From MFD04716-140 sp963703125 (lineage in GTDB: Bacteria; Bacteroidota; Bacteroidia; Flavobacteriales; Flavobacteriaceae): DNA of 64,000 bases. Shown piece after piece: positions 24,847 through 33,994 of this stretch (the stretch's first letter is position 1; every line of letters begins with the position of its first letter). The notes under the pieces were generated by a model that did not search any database, was not told the DNA's origin, and saw nothing but the letters and a program-made list of their open reading frames with translations. The stretch spans positions 1,798,001 through 1,862,000 of the forward strand of contig OY969790.1 in assembly GCA_963703125.1 (NCBI GenBank). The letters are read 5' to 3'. Both the position numbers and the translations under genes were made by a program.

Positions 24847-27240
24847 ATGCAAAGTAAATTAAAATATTTCGGCCAATTTTTGGGCCTGTTCTTTTTGGGT
24901 TTAAGTGTCACTCCCGCTTTCGCACAGAATGGAACAATAACAATAAAAGGAACAGTAGTTGAAGAGGCCAGTGGACAGCCCATATCTTTTGCAACGGTCA
25001 TGGTTGCTGACAACGAATCCAAAAAACCTATTGATGGCACAACCACTTTGGACGATGGTACTTTTACATTGGAGACAAATGCAACTAATTTTTACATAGA
25101 GGTGGGCTTTCTAGGTTTCAAGTCAAAGACCTTTGGCCAACCACCTACAAAGGGCAAAGTAATCGATTTGGGCTCCGTGGCACTTTCCGAAGATGCGGAA
25201 CAATTATCGGAAGTAGTAGTAGAGGGTGAAATTTCACGTACAGAATTTAAGTTGGACAAGCGTGTGTTTAACGTTGGTAAAGACTTGAGCAGTACAGGCG
25301 CAAGTGCGCTGGAAGTACTTAACAATGTGCCTTCAGTAAGTGTAAATATTGAAGGGCAGGTGAGTTTAAGGGGAAGTCAGGGCGTTCAAATGCTGATCAA
25401 CGGCAAACCTTCTATAATCGCAAGTGAACAGGGCAATGCTTTAGGTACGATTACCGCAGATATGATCGAAAGGGTCGAAGTCATCACCAACCCTTCCGCT
25501 AAATATGATGCAGAAGGCACTTCGGGGATTATCAACATTGTTCTGAAAAAAGAAGACCGCAAGGGGCTTAATGGCTCCGTATCAGTAAATACAGGTACTC
25601 CCGCGGGCCATAGTGTCGGGGTAAGCTTGAATCGAAGAACCGAGAAATTCAACCTTTTCAGTCAATTAGGTGTTGGTCTCAGGGAATTGCCCGATGAAAT
25701 TGAAACCAGAAATGTGGATTTGGTAAACAACACGAAAGTCTTGAGCAATGGAACCGAGTTCCGAAACGAGACCTATTACAATTTTGTTTTGGGAACGGAT
25801 TATCATATCAATGACAGTAATATATTGACCCTTTCTGGAAATTTCGCCATGGAAATCGAGGAACAACCTTCAACCACCAATTTTGCTTCGTTAGACGCGA
25901 ACGATATAGTCACTTCGCAATGGCAGCGAACAGAGGTAACCGAGGCCAAAAACCCAAAATTTCAATACGAACTGCAGTATAAGAAAGATTTTAAGAATAA
26001 TGAGGACCATTCACTGCTTTTTAGTGCGCTAGGCAATTTTTTTGGCAAAGACCAATCTTCCGAGTTCAATAATTCAACCATTTCGGGAGAAGACAACAAT
26101 GGAACCCAACAGACCCGTACCGATTTCAAGGAATCCGTATTTACTTTTAAACTGGATTATACTAATCCCTTTACGGATCAATTGACTTTGGAAACAGGTG
26201 CCCAATATGTTTTGAATGATGTAGCCAATGATTATGAGGTAAACAATCTTTTGAATGGTACTTTTGTAAACGACCCAGGCCTGACCAATATATTTGAATT
26301 CAGTCAAAATGTACTGGGTATTTATAGTACTGGGTCGTACGAAGGTAAAAAATGGGGGGTCAAGGGGGGCATACGCATAGAGCATACCGACCTAAGTACA
26401 TTATTGGCAACAACCAACGAGGCCAGCAACCAAAATTACACCAACTTTTTCCCCAGTTTGCATACTTCTTACAAATTCACTGAAAAAATATCGGTGCAAG
26501 CGGGTTATTCAAATCGTATCTATAGACCAAGAATGTGGGACCTAAATCCCTTTTTCAACATTCGAAACAATTTTAGCATCCGTCAGGGAAACCCGGCACT
26601 GACCCCTGAATTTACCGATTCCTATGAGATTACAAGCATTTACATTTTGAGCAAAGCTTCTTTGAATTTCGGAGTCTATTACCGTTATACCACAGATGTA
26701 ATTGAACGGGTTTCTACCTTTGAAAACAACGTGAGCACCTTCAAACCGGAAAACATTGGTACGAACGGTGCTACAGGAATTGAATTTAACGCAAAATATA
26801 GTCCGTCTAAATGGTTGACTTTTAATGGGGACTTTAATTATAGTCAATTTAAACGAGACGGAATTTTTGAAACCACGGTCTTTGATTTCAGGGGTGAACA
26901 ATGGTCATCAAAACTTATGGCAAAGGTTGAATTACCTGCTGACATGGACTTGGAAATGACAGGGAATTATAGGTCTAGTTACCGAACCGTTCAAAGCGAG
27001 ATGAGCGATCAACTCTTTATGGACTTAGGTCTGCGAAAGAACATTCTTAAGGGAAAGGCGGTATTGAACCTAAGTGTTCGGGACCTGTTTGCCACTAGGG
27101 TAGATGAAAGCCAGATTGCCCAAGCAGATTTTGAGGTCTATGATCGTCGTCAGCGGGGCCGTTTTGTAGCCCTAGGGTTCAGTTATGGCTTTGGTAAAGG
27201 CGAGGCCATGCAATATTCTGGTCAGCAAAGAAGATTTTAA
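24847..27240 (+). CDS. TonB-dependent receptor-like outer-membrane beta-barrel protein
   Basis: This 797-residue outer-membrane protein has a signal peptide (1 to about 26, ending PAFAQ), a CarboxypepD-regulatory-like domain (about 30-115), a plug-type segment (VEVITNPSAKYDAEGTSGIINIVLKK) and an OMP_b-brl_3 barrel ending FVALGFSYGFGKGEA. This subfamily is often found next to LytS/LytTR pairs in Flavobacteriaceae. The ligand is unknown. The candidate LytTR operator lies 66-119 bases upstream. A YceI-family gene follows 45 bases downstream and may be co-transcribed. Confidence 0.88.
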   Translation: MQSKLKYFGQFLGLFFLGLSVTPAFAQNGTITIKGTVVEEASGQPISFATVMVADNESKKPIDGTTTLDDGTFTLETNATNFYIEVGFLGFKSKTFGQPPTKGKVIDLGSVALSEDAEQLSEVVVEGEISRTEFKLDKRVFNVGKDLSSTGASALEVLNNVPSVSVNIEGQVSLRGSQGVQMLINGKPSIIASEQGNALGTITADMIERVEVITNPSAKYDAEGTSGIINIVLKKEDRKGLNGSVSVNTGTPAGHSVGVSLNRRTEKFNLFSQLGVGLRELPDEIETRNVDLVNNTKVLSNGTEFRNETYYNFVLGTDYHINDSNILTLSGNFAMEIEEQPSTTNFASLDANDIVTSQWQRTEVTEAKNPKFQYELQYKKDFKNNEDHSLLFSALGNFFGKDQSSEFNNSTISGEDNNGTQQTRTDFKESVFTFKLDYTNPFTDQLTLETGAQYVLNDVANDYEVNNLLNGTFVNDPGLTNIFEFSQNVLGIYSTGSYEGKKWGVKGGIRIEHTDLSTLLATTNEASNQNYTNFFPSLHTSYKFTEKISVQAGYSNRIYRPRMWDLNPFFNIRNNFSIRQGNPALTPEFTDSYEITSIYILSKASLNFGVYYRYTTDVIERVSTFENNVSTFKPENIGTNGATGIEFNAKYSPSKWLTFNGDFNYSQFKRDGIFETTVFDFRGEQWSSKLMAKVELPADMDLEMTGNYRSSYRTVQSEMSDQLFMDLGLRKNILKGKAVLNLSVRDLFATRVDESQIAQADFEVYDRRQRGRFVALGFSYGFGKGEAMQYSGQQRRF

Positions 27241-27285
27241 TAAAATAGAAACACCGGGAAACAATTATCAATTAAAGCAAACACT

Positions 27286-27846
27286 ATGAGAAAATCAATT
27301 TTTATGCTATCGTTCGTTGCATGTTCAACAGTAATGGCGCAGTCAACATGGAAGGCCGATAAGGCCCATTCCAAAGTAGGTTTTGGGATTACCCACTTAA
27401 TGATTTCAGAGGTGGAAGGCAATTTCGGGGAATTTGAAATAGAGGCCACCGCCGATGATGCGTTTAGTGATCCTTCCTTTACGGTTGAAATCAAAACGGC
27501 TAGCATTGATACCGATAATGATCGAAGGAACGAGCATCTGCGAAGTGCGGATTTTTTTGATGCCGAAAAGTTTCCTACCATTACTTTTAAAACTATCACT
27601 ATCGAAAAAACAGGGGAAAAAACCTTCAAAATAATAGGCGACCTTACCATGCATGGGGTAACCAAACCCGTTACCTTGGAAGGAAAGGTCAATGGCATCA
27701 TTACAGATCAGCGCAGCCAAAAATTGAAGGCCGGACTCAAATTGACCGGTACCATAGATAGGTTGGCCTTTGGAGTGGGAGGCGAAACACCCACTTTGGG
27801 AGACGAAGTGGAGATGACCGTAAATCTGGAAATGGCCCAACAATAA
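27286..27846 (+). CDS. YceI family lipocalin-like periplasmic protein
   Basis: This 186-residue secreted protein has a signal peptide ending TVMAQ at about residue 19. The YceI beta-barrel is evident from WKADKAHSKVGFGITHLM, SASIDTDNDRRNEHLRSADFF-like segments and GDLTMHGVTKPVTL. YceI proteins bind isoprenoid or other hydrophobic molecules in a lipocalin-like cavity; the ligand here is unknown. It follows the TonB receptor by 45 bases. Confidence 0.93.
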   Translation: MRKSIFMLSFVACSTVMAQSTWKADKAHSKVGFGITHLMISEVEGNFGEFEIEATADDAFSDPSFTVEIKTASIDTDNDRRNEHLRSADFFDAEKFPTITFKTITIEKTGEKTFKIIGDLTMHGVTKPVTLEGKVNGIITDQRSQKLKAGLKLTGTIDRLAFGVGGETPTLGDEVEMTVNLEMAQQ

Positions 27847-27882
27847 AAATACGGTGTTTGTTAGTGAATGGGAACGGTTATA

Positions 27883-27966
27883 ATGACAAAGCATAAAAAA
27901 CATATATTATTTTTAACGCTCTATCTGTGCTATTTGACCGTTCTCTTTTTTTTGATTAGAGGGTAA
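27883..27966 (+). CDS. Possible tiny single-span membrane protein
   Basis: A 27-codon frame begins with a basic head (MTKHKKH) followed by one hydrophobic helix and ends RG. An in-frame ATG at 27868 would add five residues. It fits a one-helix membrane microprotein, but so short a frame in AT-rich DNA can arise by chance. It lies between yceI and the dioxygenase on the same strand. Confidence 0.2.
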   Translation: MTKHKKHILFLTLYLCYLTVLFFLIRG

Positions 27967-27991
27967 TTTAACTTGATGGATCTCGCTAAAC

Positions 27992-28687
27992 ATGAGACGA
28001 AAAGAATTTTTAACTAAAACTTTGGTAGGTCTGGGAGGAGTTGTCGCCTTGACTTCCATTGCCAGAACTGGTGCAAAAAACAGCGAGGAAGAAATACGGA
28101 TGTCTAAGGAGTGCGACGTTTCGCCTCGTGAGACAAAAGGGCCTTTTCCAAACAAAACTCCTGCTGATTATGTTCGTGATAATATCATCGGTGACCGAAA
28201 GGGTGTGGCTTTATTGGTTGCCTTGACGATTTTGAACAAGAACTCAGGGTGCATTCCATTTCCGAATGCCTTGGTAGATATTTGGCATTGCGATAACCAT
28301 GGAAATTATTCCGAATACGGGGGATTTGGAATGCAACGAAATGATATGACACAAGAACATTTTCTTAGGGGCAGACAAGCTACCGATGCCAATGGCCAGG
28401 TATCGTTCATAAGTATTTTTCCGGGATATTACCCAGGGCGTGCGCCCCATATTCATTTGGAAATTTTAGCGGCAGATGAAAAATCGTTGTTGGTTACACA
28501 GATAGCATTTCCTGAGGATATATGTGACACGGTATATGCCACGCAAAACTATCAGGGGAAAAATTATGTCAAAAACACTCGTGACGGGGTTTTTGGGAAT
28601 AGCCTAGAACATAACATGGCCGATTCCGTAACCGGGAACAATGAAGATGGTTATGTACTCGAAAAATCTATTATAGTTGCTACTTAA
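27992..28687 (+). CDS. Intradiol ring-cleavage dioxygenase-family protein
   Basis: This 231-residue protein has the intradiol dioxygenase fold, which opens catechol-type rings between the hydroxyls with non-haem Fe(III). The N-terminus (MRRKEFLTKTLVGLGGVVAL) looks like a Sec or Tat export signal, so it is probably extracytoplasmic, unlike classical protocatechuate 3,4-dioxygenase. Core motifs are GPFP, NALVDIWHCDNHGNYSEY, FISIFPGYYPGRAPHIHLEI; the Tyr and two His of the last supply iron ligands. It is followed by a PepSY-like membrane protein and a dienelactone hydrolase-type protein, which recalls catechol breakdown but lacks the rest of the pathway. Confidence 0.82.
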   Translation: MRRKEFLTKTLVGLGGVVALTSIARTGAKNSEEEIRMSKECDVSPRETKGPFPNKTPADYVRDNIIGDRKGVALLVALTILNKNSGCIPFPNALVDIWHCDNHGNYSEYGGFGMQRNDMTQEHFLRGRQATDANGQVSFISIFPGYYPGRAPHIHLEILAADEKSLLVTQIAFPEDICDTVYATQNYQGKNYVKNTRDGVFGNSLEHNMADSVTGNNEDGYVLEKSIIVAT

Positions 28688-28715
28688 TTACAAAAGGATT
28701 TGATTACTTTGAAGA

Positions 28716-29225
28716 ATGGGAAGAAAAACAGAACAAACATTTAGGGTCATACATAGGTATCTAGGATTTTTCTTAGCTGGTATAATGATCGTGTACGCCC
28801 TCAGCGGTATTGTATTGACATTTAGAAACACGGACTACCTTAAAAAAGAAGTACGTTTTGAGAAAAAGTTGGAGCCCAATATTTCGGCCGATAATTTAGG
28901 GAAGGCCTTGGAGAAAGGGCGATTTAATGTGGATAAGGAAGAAGGAGGCATCCTTTATTTTGAAGGCGGAACTTACGATCAAAAAACGGGGATGGCCATT
29001 TATACAGAGAAAAAGCTACCCGTTCTTTTGGAAAAAATGAACAATATTCACAAAATGCATAGTGGGCACCCAATGTATTTTCTCGGAATATTTTTTGCCA
29101 TATCGTTGCTTTTCTTTGCGATTTCGGCTTTTTGGATGTTTCGGCCAACCACATCTGTATTTAAAAAAGGGCTCTATTTTACCCTAGGAGGAATTATACT
29201 TACAATAGCCCTTCTTTTTATATAA
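28716..29225 (+). CDS. PepSY-associated transmembrane-helix protein
   Basis: This 169-residue protein has about three transmembrane helices. The opening RVIHRYLGFFLAGIMIVYAL is the PepSY_TM signature, with a His that may bind haem in relatives. A soluble loop (about residues 45-105) and two C-terminal helices follow. Related proteins take part in iron or haem redox steps at the inner membrane, but this short version has no assigned role. It starts 29 bases after the dioxygenase. Confidence 0.65.
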   Translation: MGRKTEQTFRVIHRYLGFFLAGIMIVYALSGIVLTFRNTDYLKKEVRFEKKLEPNISADNLGKALEKGRFNVDKEEGGILYFEGGTYDQKTGMAIYTEKKLPVLLEKMNNIHKMHSGHPMYFLGIFFAISLLFFAISAFWMFRPTTSVFKKGLYFTLGGIILTIALLFI

Positions 29226-29287
29226 ATTCTTATCTTACAAGTAAATAGACACACGTTAATGGTTAAAACAAACTTTAAAATCCAGGT

Positions 29288-30172
29288 ATGAAAAAAATAA
29301 CAAAAGAAGACATCAAGCAAGAAGTGTTCGACCTCTATGATGACTATGCCCACAATAGAGTCAATAGAAGATTGTTTCTGGATAAATTGTCCACATATGC
29401 CGTCGGGGGCCTTACGGTAGGCTCGCTACTAAGTTTTATTTCTCCTGATTATGTAAAAAAGATCCAGATCAAACAGGAAGACCCCCGTTTGAAATCTGAA
29501 TACATAACGTTTAATTCGCCCAAGGGAGGCGGTGAAATCAAAGCTTTGTTATGCAGACCGGCCGATGCCAAAGGTAAATTGCCGGGTATTGTGGTGGTGC
29601 ATGAAAATAGAGGTCTTAATCCGCATATCGAAGACGTGGCCCGAAGGGCGGCACTTGCAGGATTTGTTTCTTTGGCTCCTGACGCTTTGACACCTTTGGG
29701 CGGGTATCCTGGGAATGATGACGCGGGAAGGGAATTGCAAAGCAAGCGTGACCGCAATGAAATGCTTGAAGATTTTATTGCTGGTTCCCAGTACCTTAAG
29801 GCACATGATGATTGTACAGGTAAAGTGGGTGTTGTCGGGTTTTGTTTTGGGGGATGGATTTCGAATATGATGGCCGTTAAGATTTCAGATTTGTCGGCGG
29901 CCGTTCCTTATTACGGAGGGCAGCCAACGGAAGATATAGATAAGATAAACGCACCGTTATTGCTTCAATTTGCCGGTCTTGATGAGAGGGTCAATGCGGG
30001 GTGGCCCGCATACGAAGCGGCACTAAAGGAAAATGGGAAAGAATACACGGCATATGTTTATCCCAATGTGAACCACGGTTTTCACAATGATACAACGCCT
30101 CGTTACGATAGGGAAGCAGCGGAACTTTCCTGGCAAAGAACCATTGACTTTTTTAAGGAAAAATTGGAATAA
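29288..30172 (+). CDS. Dienelactone hydrolase-family alpha/beta hydrolase
   Basis: This 294-residue enzyme has the alpha/beta hydrolase fold with a cysteine nucleophile in VGFCFGGW (near residue 186), Asp in FAGLDERVNAG and His in NVNHGFHNDT, the Cys-Asp-His triad of dienelactone hydrolases. A hydrophobic segment near residues 38-55 (AVGGLTVGSLLSF) suggests Tat-type export or membrane attachment. It may act after the intradiol dioxygenase, but dienelactone hydrolase folds serve many substrates. Confidence 0.88.
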   Translation: MKKITKEDIKQEVFDLYDDYAHNRVNRRLFLDKLSTYAVGGLTVGSLLSFISPDYVKKIQIKQEDPRLKSEYITFNSPKGGGEIKALLCRPADAKGKLPGIVVVHENRGLNPHIEDVARRAALAGFVSLAPDALTPLGGYPGNDDAGRELQSKRDRNEMLEDFIAGSQYLKAHDDCTGKVGVVGFCFGGWISNMMAVKISDLSAAVPYYGGQPTEDIDKINAPLLLQFAGLDERVNAGWPAYEAALKENGKEYTAYVYPNVNHGFHNDTTPRYDREAAELSWQRTIDFFKEKLE

Positions 30173-30197
30173 CGTGTTTCGTTTAGTGACTTTACCC

Positions 30198-30446
30198 TTA
30201 AACCAATAGGTGGCTTAGCTTCTTAAGCCTTGTGTACATTGGCTCTGGAGTCTTCTTAGAAATTTTGAAGGATTTAGAAGTGGTGTCAAAGTCAAAGTTG
30301 ATGTGGTCAAAGTCAGTATCATCGTGATCTTTCAATTTGTCCAACAAAACCCTGGTAACTTTTAACCTAAAACGATATTCTTCTTGAAGTAAAAAATTTA
30401 CATCCTCTTTCTGGCTCTCTTGTGGCAACCAATTGATTTTCATCAT
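30198..30446 (-). CDS. Hypothetical protein
   Basis: This is an 82-residue soluble, highly charged protein (INWLPQESQKEDVNFLL at the start, KISKKTPEPMYTRLKKLSHLL at the end). There is no signal peptide or membrane segment, and I recognise no family. It is transcribed alone on the minus strand between the dienelactone hydrolase gene (convergent) and the GH1 terminator. Confidence 0.6.
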   Translation of the reverse strand: MMKINWLPQESQKEDVNFLLQEEYRFRLKVTRVLLDKLKDHDDTDFDHINFDFDTTSKSFKISKKTPEPMYTRLKKLSHLLV

Positions 30447-30686
30447 TCGAAATTAGCCTTGAAAAATAGAAAAATTACCTGGTTTTAAAAAATTAAATTA
30501 TGTGAACAACCTAATTTTAGGATTAGGTGCATCAAATGCAATAGTCAAATTCTTAATTTTTGTGACCTAAACTTAACAAATTGCTCAAATTGTCTTAATG
30601 TATTTATGGGTAGTTTAATATTACTTTTGACCATCCTATTTAGCTAAGGAAACGTTCTTATTTTAAGTTATTTGAGTTAGTTTAGT

Positions 30687-30714
30687 AAAAACCGATGGAA
30701 GCATCGGTTTTTTT
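30687..30714. terminator. Bidirectional terminator hairpin downstream of the GH1 gene
   Basis: AAAAACCGATG, loop GAAG, CATCGGTTTTT gives an 11-bp stem with a T run on either strand (seven Ts on plus, five on minus). It lies 21 bases beyond the stop of the minus-strand GH1 gene. The rest of 30447-30734 shows no gene and no clear promoter. Confidence 0.75.
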
Positions 30715-30734
30715 GTTAACCGAGGGCCTGGTTT

Positions 30735-32078
30735 TCATCCCAAGAAATCTTTGAACCATTTCCCTGAAGACTTTATTATTCTTTTTTGCGTTTCGAAATC
30801 TACATACACCAACCCGAATCTCGGGTAATACCCCTCTGCCCATTCAAAATTATCGGTAAATGTCCATACAAAGTAGCCCGAAATTTCCAGACCTTCCTCT
30901 TTAGCTCTATGAACTTGTTCAAGATAGTCCTGTAAGTACGAAAGCCGGTCGGGATCATGCGCCTTTCCGTCATTCAGATGGTCTTCAAATGCTGCGCCAT
31001 TTTCGGTAACTATAATTTTCTTTACCCCATTGTACGCATTGAATTTGCGTATCATGCTATGAATACTCTGGGGATATACCTCCCAGTCCATCAAAGTAGT
31101 CTTCACTTTTCTCTTCGTTGCTTTTACGATTTTAGCCCTTAAATAGGGCACTAGGTAGCTATGTTTTACTACTTCACGGGTATAGTTCTGAATCCCGATA
31201 AAATCAAAATCAAAAATTGCGTTCTTTTCATCCTCAGGTTTTTGATAGGTACTTATTTTCTTGAGGACTTTTACGTCTTCCATGGGATACCCTAGGCCCA
31301 AGGAAGGTTCAATGAACAATCTGTTAAGAAGGGCATCTGCTTTTTTTGTGGCCATAACATCTCTTTTTGAGTTGGAAGAGGGAGTAATCTGTGAGCACGA
31401 AAAGGTGGTCCCAATGGTGGCCCCTTGGACCAGCTTGCGTAAAATTCTGCCCCCCAATGCTTGACACAAAACGGCATGATGAACAGAGGGCAAGAAATTT
31501 CTTAAACCCTTACGACCCGGTGCATGCACGCCTAAAAAATAGCCGGCACCTGTAAAGACCATGGGTTCGTTCAAAACCATCCAATGTTTTACACGGTCCC
31601 CAAAAGCAGTTGCACAGAAAACAGCGTATTCTTCGAACCAATTTAGGATGTCCCTATTTGTCCAACCGCCTTTTTCTTCCAAACTATGCGGCAAATCCCA
31701 ATGATAGAGTGTGACCCAAGGGGTAATTCCACAATCAAGGCAAAAGTCTATAACTCGATTGTAGAAATCAACACCTTTCTGACTTACGACACCTGTGCCA
31801 TTAGGCATTAATCTGCTCCAAGACAATGAAAATCTAAAATTGGGAATGTTCATTTCCTTCATGAGAAGGATGTCCTGCTTATACAGATTGTAAAAATCAC
31901 ATGCTATTTCTCCATGGTGCCCTTGAAATACCGCCCCCTTTTTAGTAACGAATGCGTCCCATATGGAAATACCTTTGTCCTCGATGTTATGACCTCCTTC
32001 AATTTGATAGGCCGCCGTTGATACGCCCCAAACAAAATCACTGCCAAAATCATATTTTTTTAAATGGTAGTTATTCAA
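30735..32078 (-). CDS. Glycoside hydrolase family 1 beta-glucosidase/galactosidase-like enzyme
   Basis: This is a 447-residue TIM-barrel retaining glycosidase. The N-terminal signature FVWGVSTAAYQIEGG, the acid/base Glu in VLNEPM (near 169) and the nucleophile Glu in VTENGAAF (near 359) are intact. It has no signal peptide, so it acts in the cytoplasm. It follows a glycosyltransferase and a PlcP-like phosphoesterase in the same direction. GH1 enzymes include glycolipid transglycosidases (plant SFR2), so a role in glycolipid turnover is possible; simple cleavage of imported disaccharides is the plainer reading. Confidence 0.92.
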   Translation of the reverse strand: MNNYHLKKYDFGSDFVWGVSTAAYQIEGGHNIEDKGISIWDAFVTKKGAVFQGHHGEIACDFYNLYKQDILLMKEMNIPNFRFSLSWSRLMPNGTGVVSQKGVDFYNRVIDFCLDCGITPWVTLYHWDLPHSLEEKGGWTNRDILNWFEEYAVFCATAFGDRVKHWMVLNEPMVFTGAGYFLGVHAPGRKGLRNFLPSVHHAVLCQALGGRILRKLVQGATIGTTFSCSQITPSSNSKRDVMATKKADALLNRLFIEPSLGLGYPMEDVKVLKKISTYQKPEDEKNAIFDFDFIGIQNYTREVVKHSYLVPYLRAKIVKATKRKVKTTLMDWEVYPQSIHSMIRKFNAYNGVKKIIVTENGAAFEDHLNDGKAHDPDRLSYLQDYLEQVHRAKEEGLEISGYFVWTFTDNFEWAEGYYPRFGLVYVDFETQKRIIKSSGKWFKDFLG

Positions 32079-32093
32079 ATTAGGATTTTTGAA

Positions 32094-33107
32094 TTATAGA
32101 TGAACGCTATTCTTGGCAATCGGGGATTCTTCTAGAATGCGGGAAATTATGCTTTCGGTAATATCCGGATAGTATACATCAATTTTTCTATCACTATTAA
32201 CCCAGGATTGAAGTTTCTCCAAATGCTTTGGTTTAAGCGATTTTATAACAGGCACTCCCATTTCCTTTAAGGCCGAGGCATTACATTGTTGTTCGTATTG
32301 GCCTTTCATGGGGATTACCATTAATTTTTTACCCATAAACAAGGCCTCTGCCGGTGCTTCAAAACCCGCACCGCACAAAATACCTTTGCTACTGGCCATG
32401 CTGTCAATAAAGGCCTGATTGTTAATTGGAGATACAACTATGTTCTCACCAACATATTCTAGTTTATTATGTTTTGAAAAAACCTGCCACTTGACATCCC
32501 TAATTTTGGACAGGATATTTATAATTTTTTCATCGCCATAAGAAGGTAAATAAACCGTATAATGATCACCAAGGGTCCGGGTGGTGTTTCTAATTTCTTG
32601 TCTTATTATGGGAGTATAAATTGTATCTTCATAATTTTTAAAATGGAGTCCGTATTTTATTGTGCTGGGCGCATATTTTTTCAAAATAAGCTTTCCTAAA
32701 AGATCCCTTTTCTCTGGTTTAGGGGCTTTGGGAGATAATACGGCAGCCTGATGGCTAAAACTCACGCAAGGTTTATGGGCCAATTTACAGGCCCAAGCAC
32801 TTACAGGTTCAAAATCATTGATGATCAAATCATATTCGGAAACAGGAATGCTCTTTATTTCTTTTTGAAGTCTGGCAGAGTTGGTTTTGAGATAGGTTCG
32901 CCACATATCAACACCTCCTTTTTTGCCAAAAATAAAACTCCATCCTTTCAATTGATATTTGATGGGATGGGGAATTTGAATATCCGCTTGTGTGCCACTT
33001 ACCAAGATATCAAGCTCAACTTTGCCTTTCTGTAGGACTGGGATAATATCTCGTGCCCTACTCAAATGGCCATTACCTGTTCCCTGTATGGCATAAAGCA
33101 CTTTCAT
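32094..33107 (-). CDS. Glycosyltransferase (GT-B, GT1/GT28-like)
   Basis: This 337-residue GT-B fold protein begins MKVLYAIQGTGNGHLSRARDI, the GTGNGHLSR loop typical of UDP-sugar transferases of the MurG/MGDG-synthase kind. The C-terminal donor site shows ILCGAGFEAPAEALFMGKKLM and PMKGQYEQQCNA, which match the nucleotide-sugar binding region. No membrane helix is present, so peripheral binding is likely. It starts 11 bases after the PlcP-like phosphoesterase stop. In marine bacteria a PlcP next to a glycosyltransferase (Agt) makes glycolipids from phospholipid-derived diacylglycerol when phosphate is scarce, and I infer that role here. Confidence 0.85.
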   Translation of the reverse strand: MKVLYAIQGTGNGHLSRARDIIPVLQKGKVELDILVSGTQADIQIPHPIKYQLKGWSFIFGKKGGVDMWRTYLKTNSARLQKEIKSIPVSEYDLIINDFEPVSAWACKLAHKPCVSFSHQAAVLSPKAPKPEKRDLLGKLILKKYAPSTIKYGLHFKNYEDTIYTPIIRQEIRNTTRTLGDHYTVYLPSYGDEKIINILSKIRDVKWQVFSKHNKLEYVGENIVVSPINNQAFIDSMASSKGILCGAGFEAPAEALFMGKKLMVIPMKGQYEQQCNASALKEMGVPVIKSLKPKHLEKLQSWVNSDRKIDVYYPDITESIISRILEESPIAKNSVHL

Positions 33108-33118
33108 GTGTAATGGAT

Positions 33119-33994
33119 TTATAATTCGATACTTTTAGGCCCTTTCGGTCTTGGGATAGTGTTGAACTCTTCCATTAGCTTGGCAAAAAGTTCATTTTTT
33201 TCTAGTATTTCAACGGGATCTGCGACATCCAAATTTTGCATTTTAAGATGAACATCTTGATCAAAATGATAAAGCTTCCATTTTCCCCGGGTATATTCCA
33301 AAGAGGTCAAGTTCTCTACCCAGTCACCTGAATTAAGATAAAGTACCGAACCTTTATCTGTAATAATATCCTTTATTTCTGGTTGATGTATATGACCACA
33401 AACGACATAATCAAATTCTTTTTCTATGGCAATATCTGCAGCAACCTTTTCAAAATCACTTATAAACTTAATAGCAGATTTTACACCATTTTTAATTTTT
33501 TTAGACATAGACACGGGCCCCATCCCCAATTTTTTATAACAAAAATTGACAGCCCTGTTCAGTAAAATCAAGAAATCATAACCAATTGCACCAAGTTTCG
33601 CGATCCACTTTGAATGCTGCATGGTTACGTCAAAAACATCGCCATGAAAAATCCAGGCTTTTTTGTTATGTACGGTAAGCACCAATTTATTGCTGATGCT
33701 GAAAGAACCCAATTTTAGTCCGGTAAATTTTCGCAGCATTTCGTCATGGTTGCCCGTGATATAATCAACTTTAACCCCTTTGGCGACCCACTCCATAAGT
33801 AGCTTGATGACTTTCATATGGGATTTTGGCCAATAACGCTTACTAAATTGCCATATATCAATGATATCGCCATTCAGCACAACGTGTTTGGGCTTGATTG
33901 ATTTTAAGTAGCAAAGGAGTTCTTTCGCGTGGCAACCATATGTGCCAAGATGTACATCAGATATGACAACAATATCAACGGGTCTTTTCTTCAT
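33119..33994 (-). CDS. PlcP-like metallophosphoesterase (UDP-2,3-diacylglucosamine diphosphatase superfamily)
   Basis: This 291-residue calcineurin-like phosphoesterase shows all metal motifs: ISDVHLGTYGC, NGDIIDIWQF, TGNHDE, HGDVFD and CGHIHQPE. The segments WPKSHMKVIKLL, HSKWIAKLGAIGYDFLILLNR and NSGDWVENLTSLEY resemble PlcP, the Mn-dependent phospholipase C of phosphate-starved Sinorhizobium and marine bacteria, more than LpxH of lipid A synthesis as I recall them; this is a judgement from memory, not an alignment score. The gene next to it is a glycosyltransferase, which fits the plcP-agt pair. A small membrane-protein frame overlaps its start by four bases. Confidence 0.72.
   Translation of the reverse strand: MKKRPVDIVVISDVHLGTYGCHAKELLCYLKSIKPKHVVLNGDIIDIWQFSKRYWPKSHMKVIKLLMEWVAKGVKVDYITGNHDEMLRKFTGLKLGSFSISNKLVLTVHNKKAWIFHGDVFDVTMQHSKWIAKLGAIGYDFLILLNRAVNFCYKKLGMGPVSMSKKIKNGVKSAIKFISDFEKVAADIAIEKEFDYVVCGHIHQPEIKDIITDKGSVLYLNSGDWVENLTSLEYTRGKWKLYHFDQDVHLKMQNLDVADPVEILEKNELFAKLMEEFNTIPRPKGPKSIEL

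Noticed and set aside
33119..33994. Assignment of the phosphoesterase as the lipid A enzyme LpxH
   Set aside because: Length (291), the segments around WPKSH and GDWVENL, and the glycosyltransferase neighbour fit PlcP better; kept as an alternative only.
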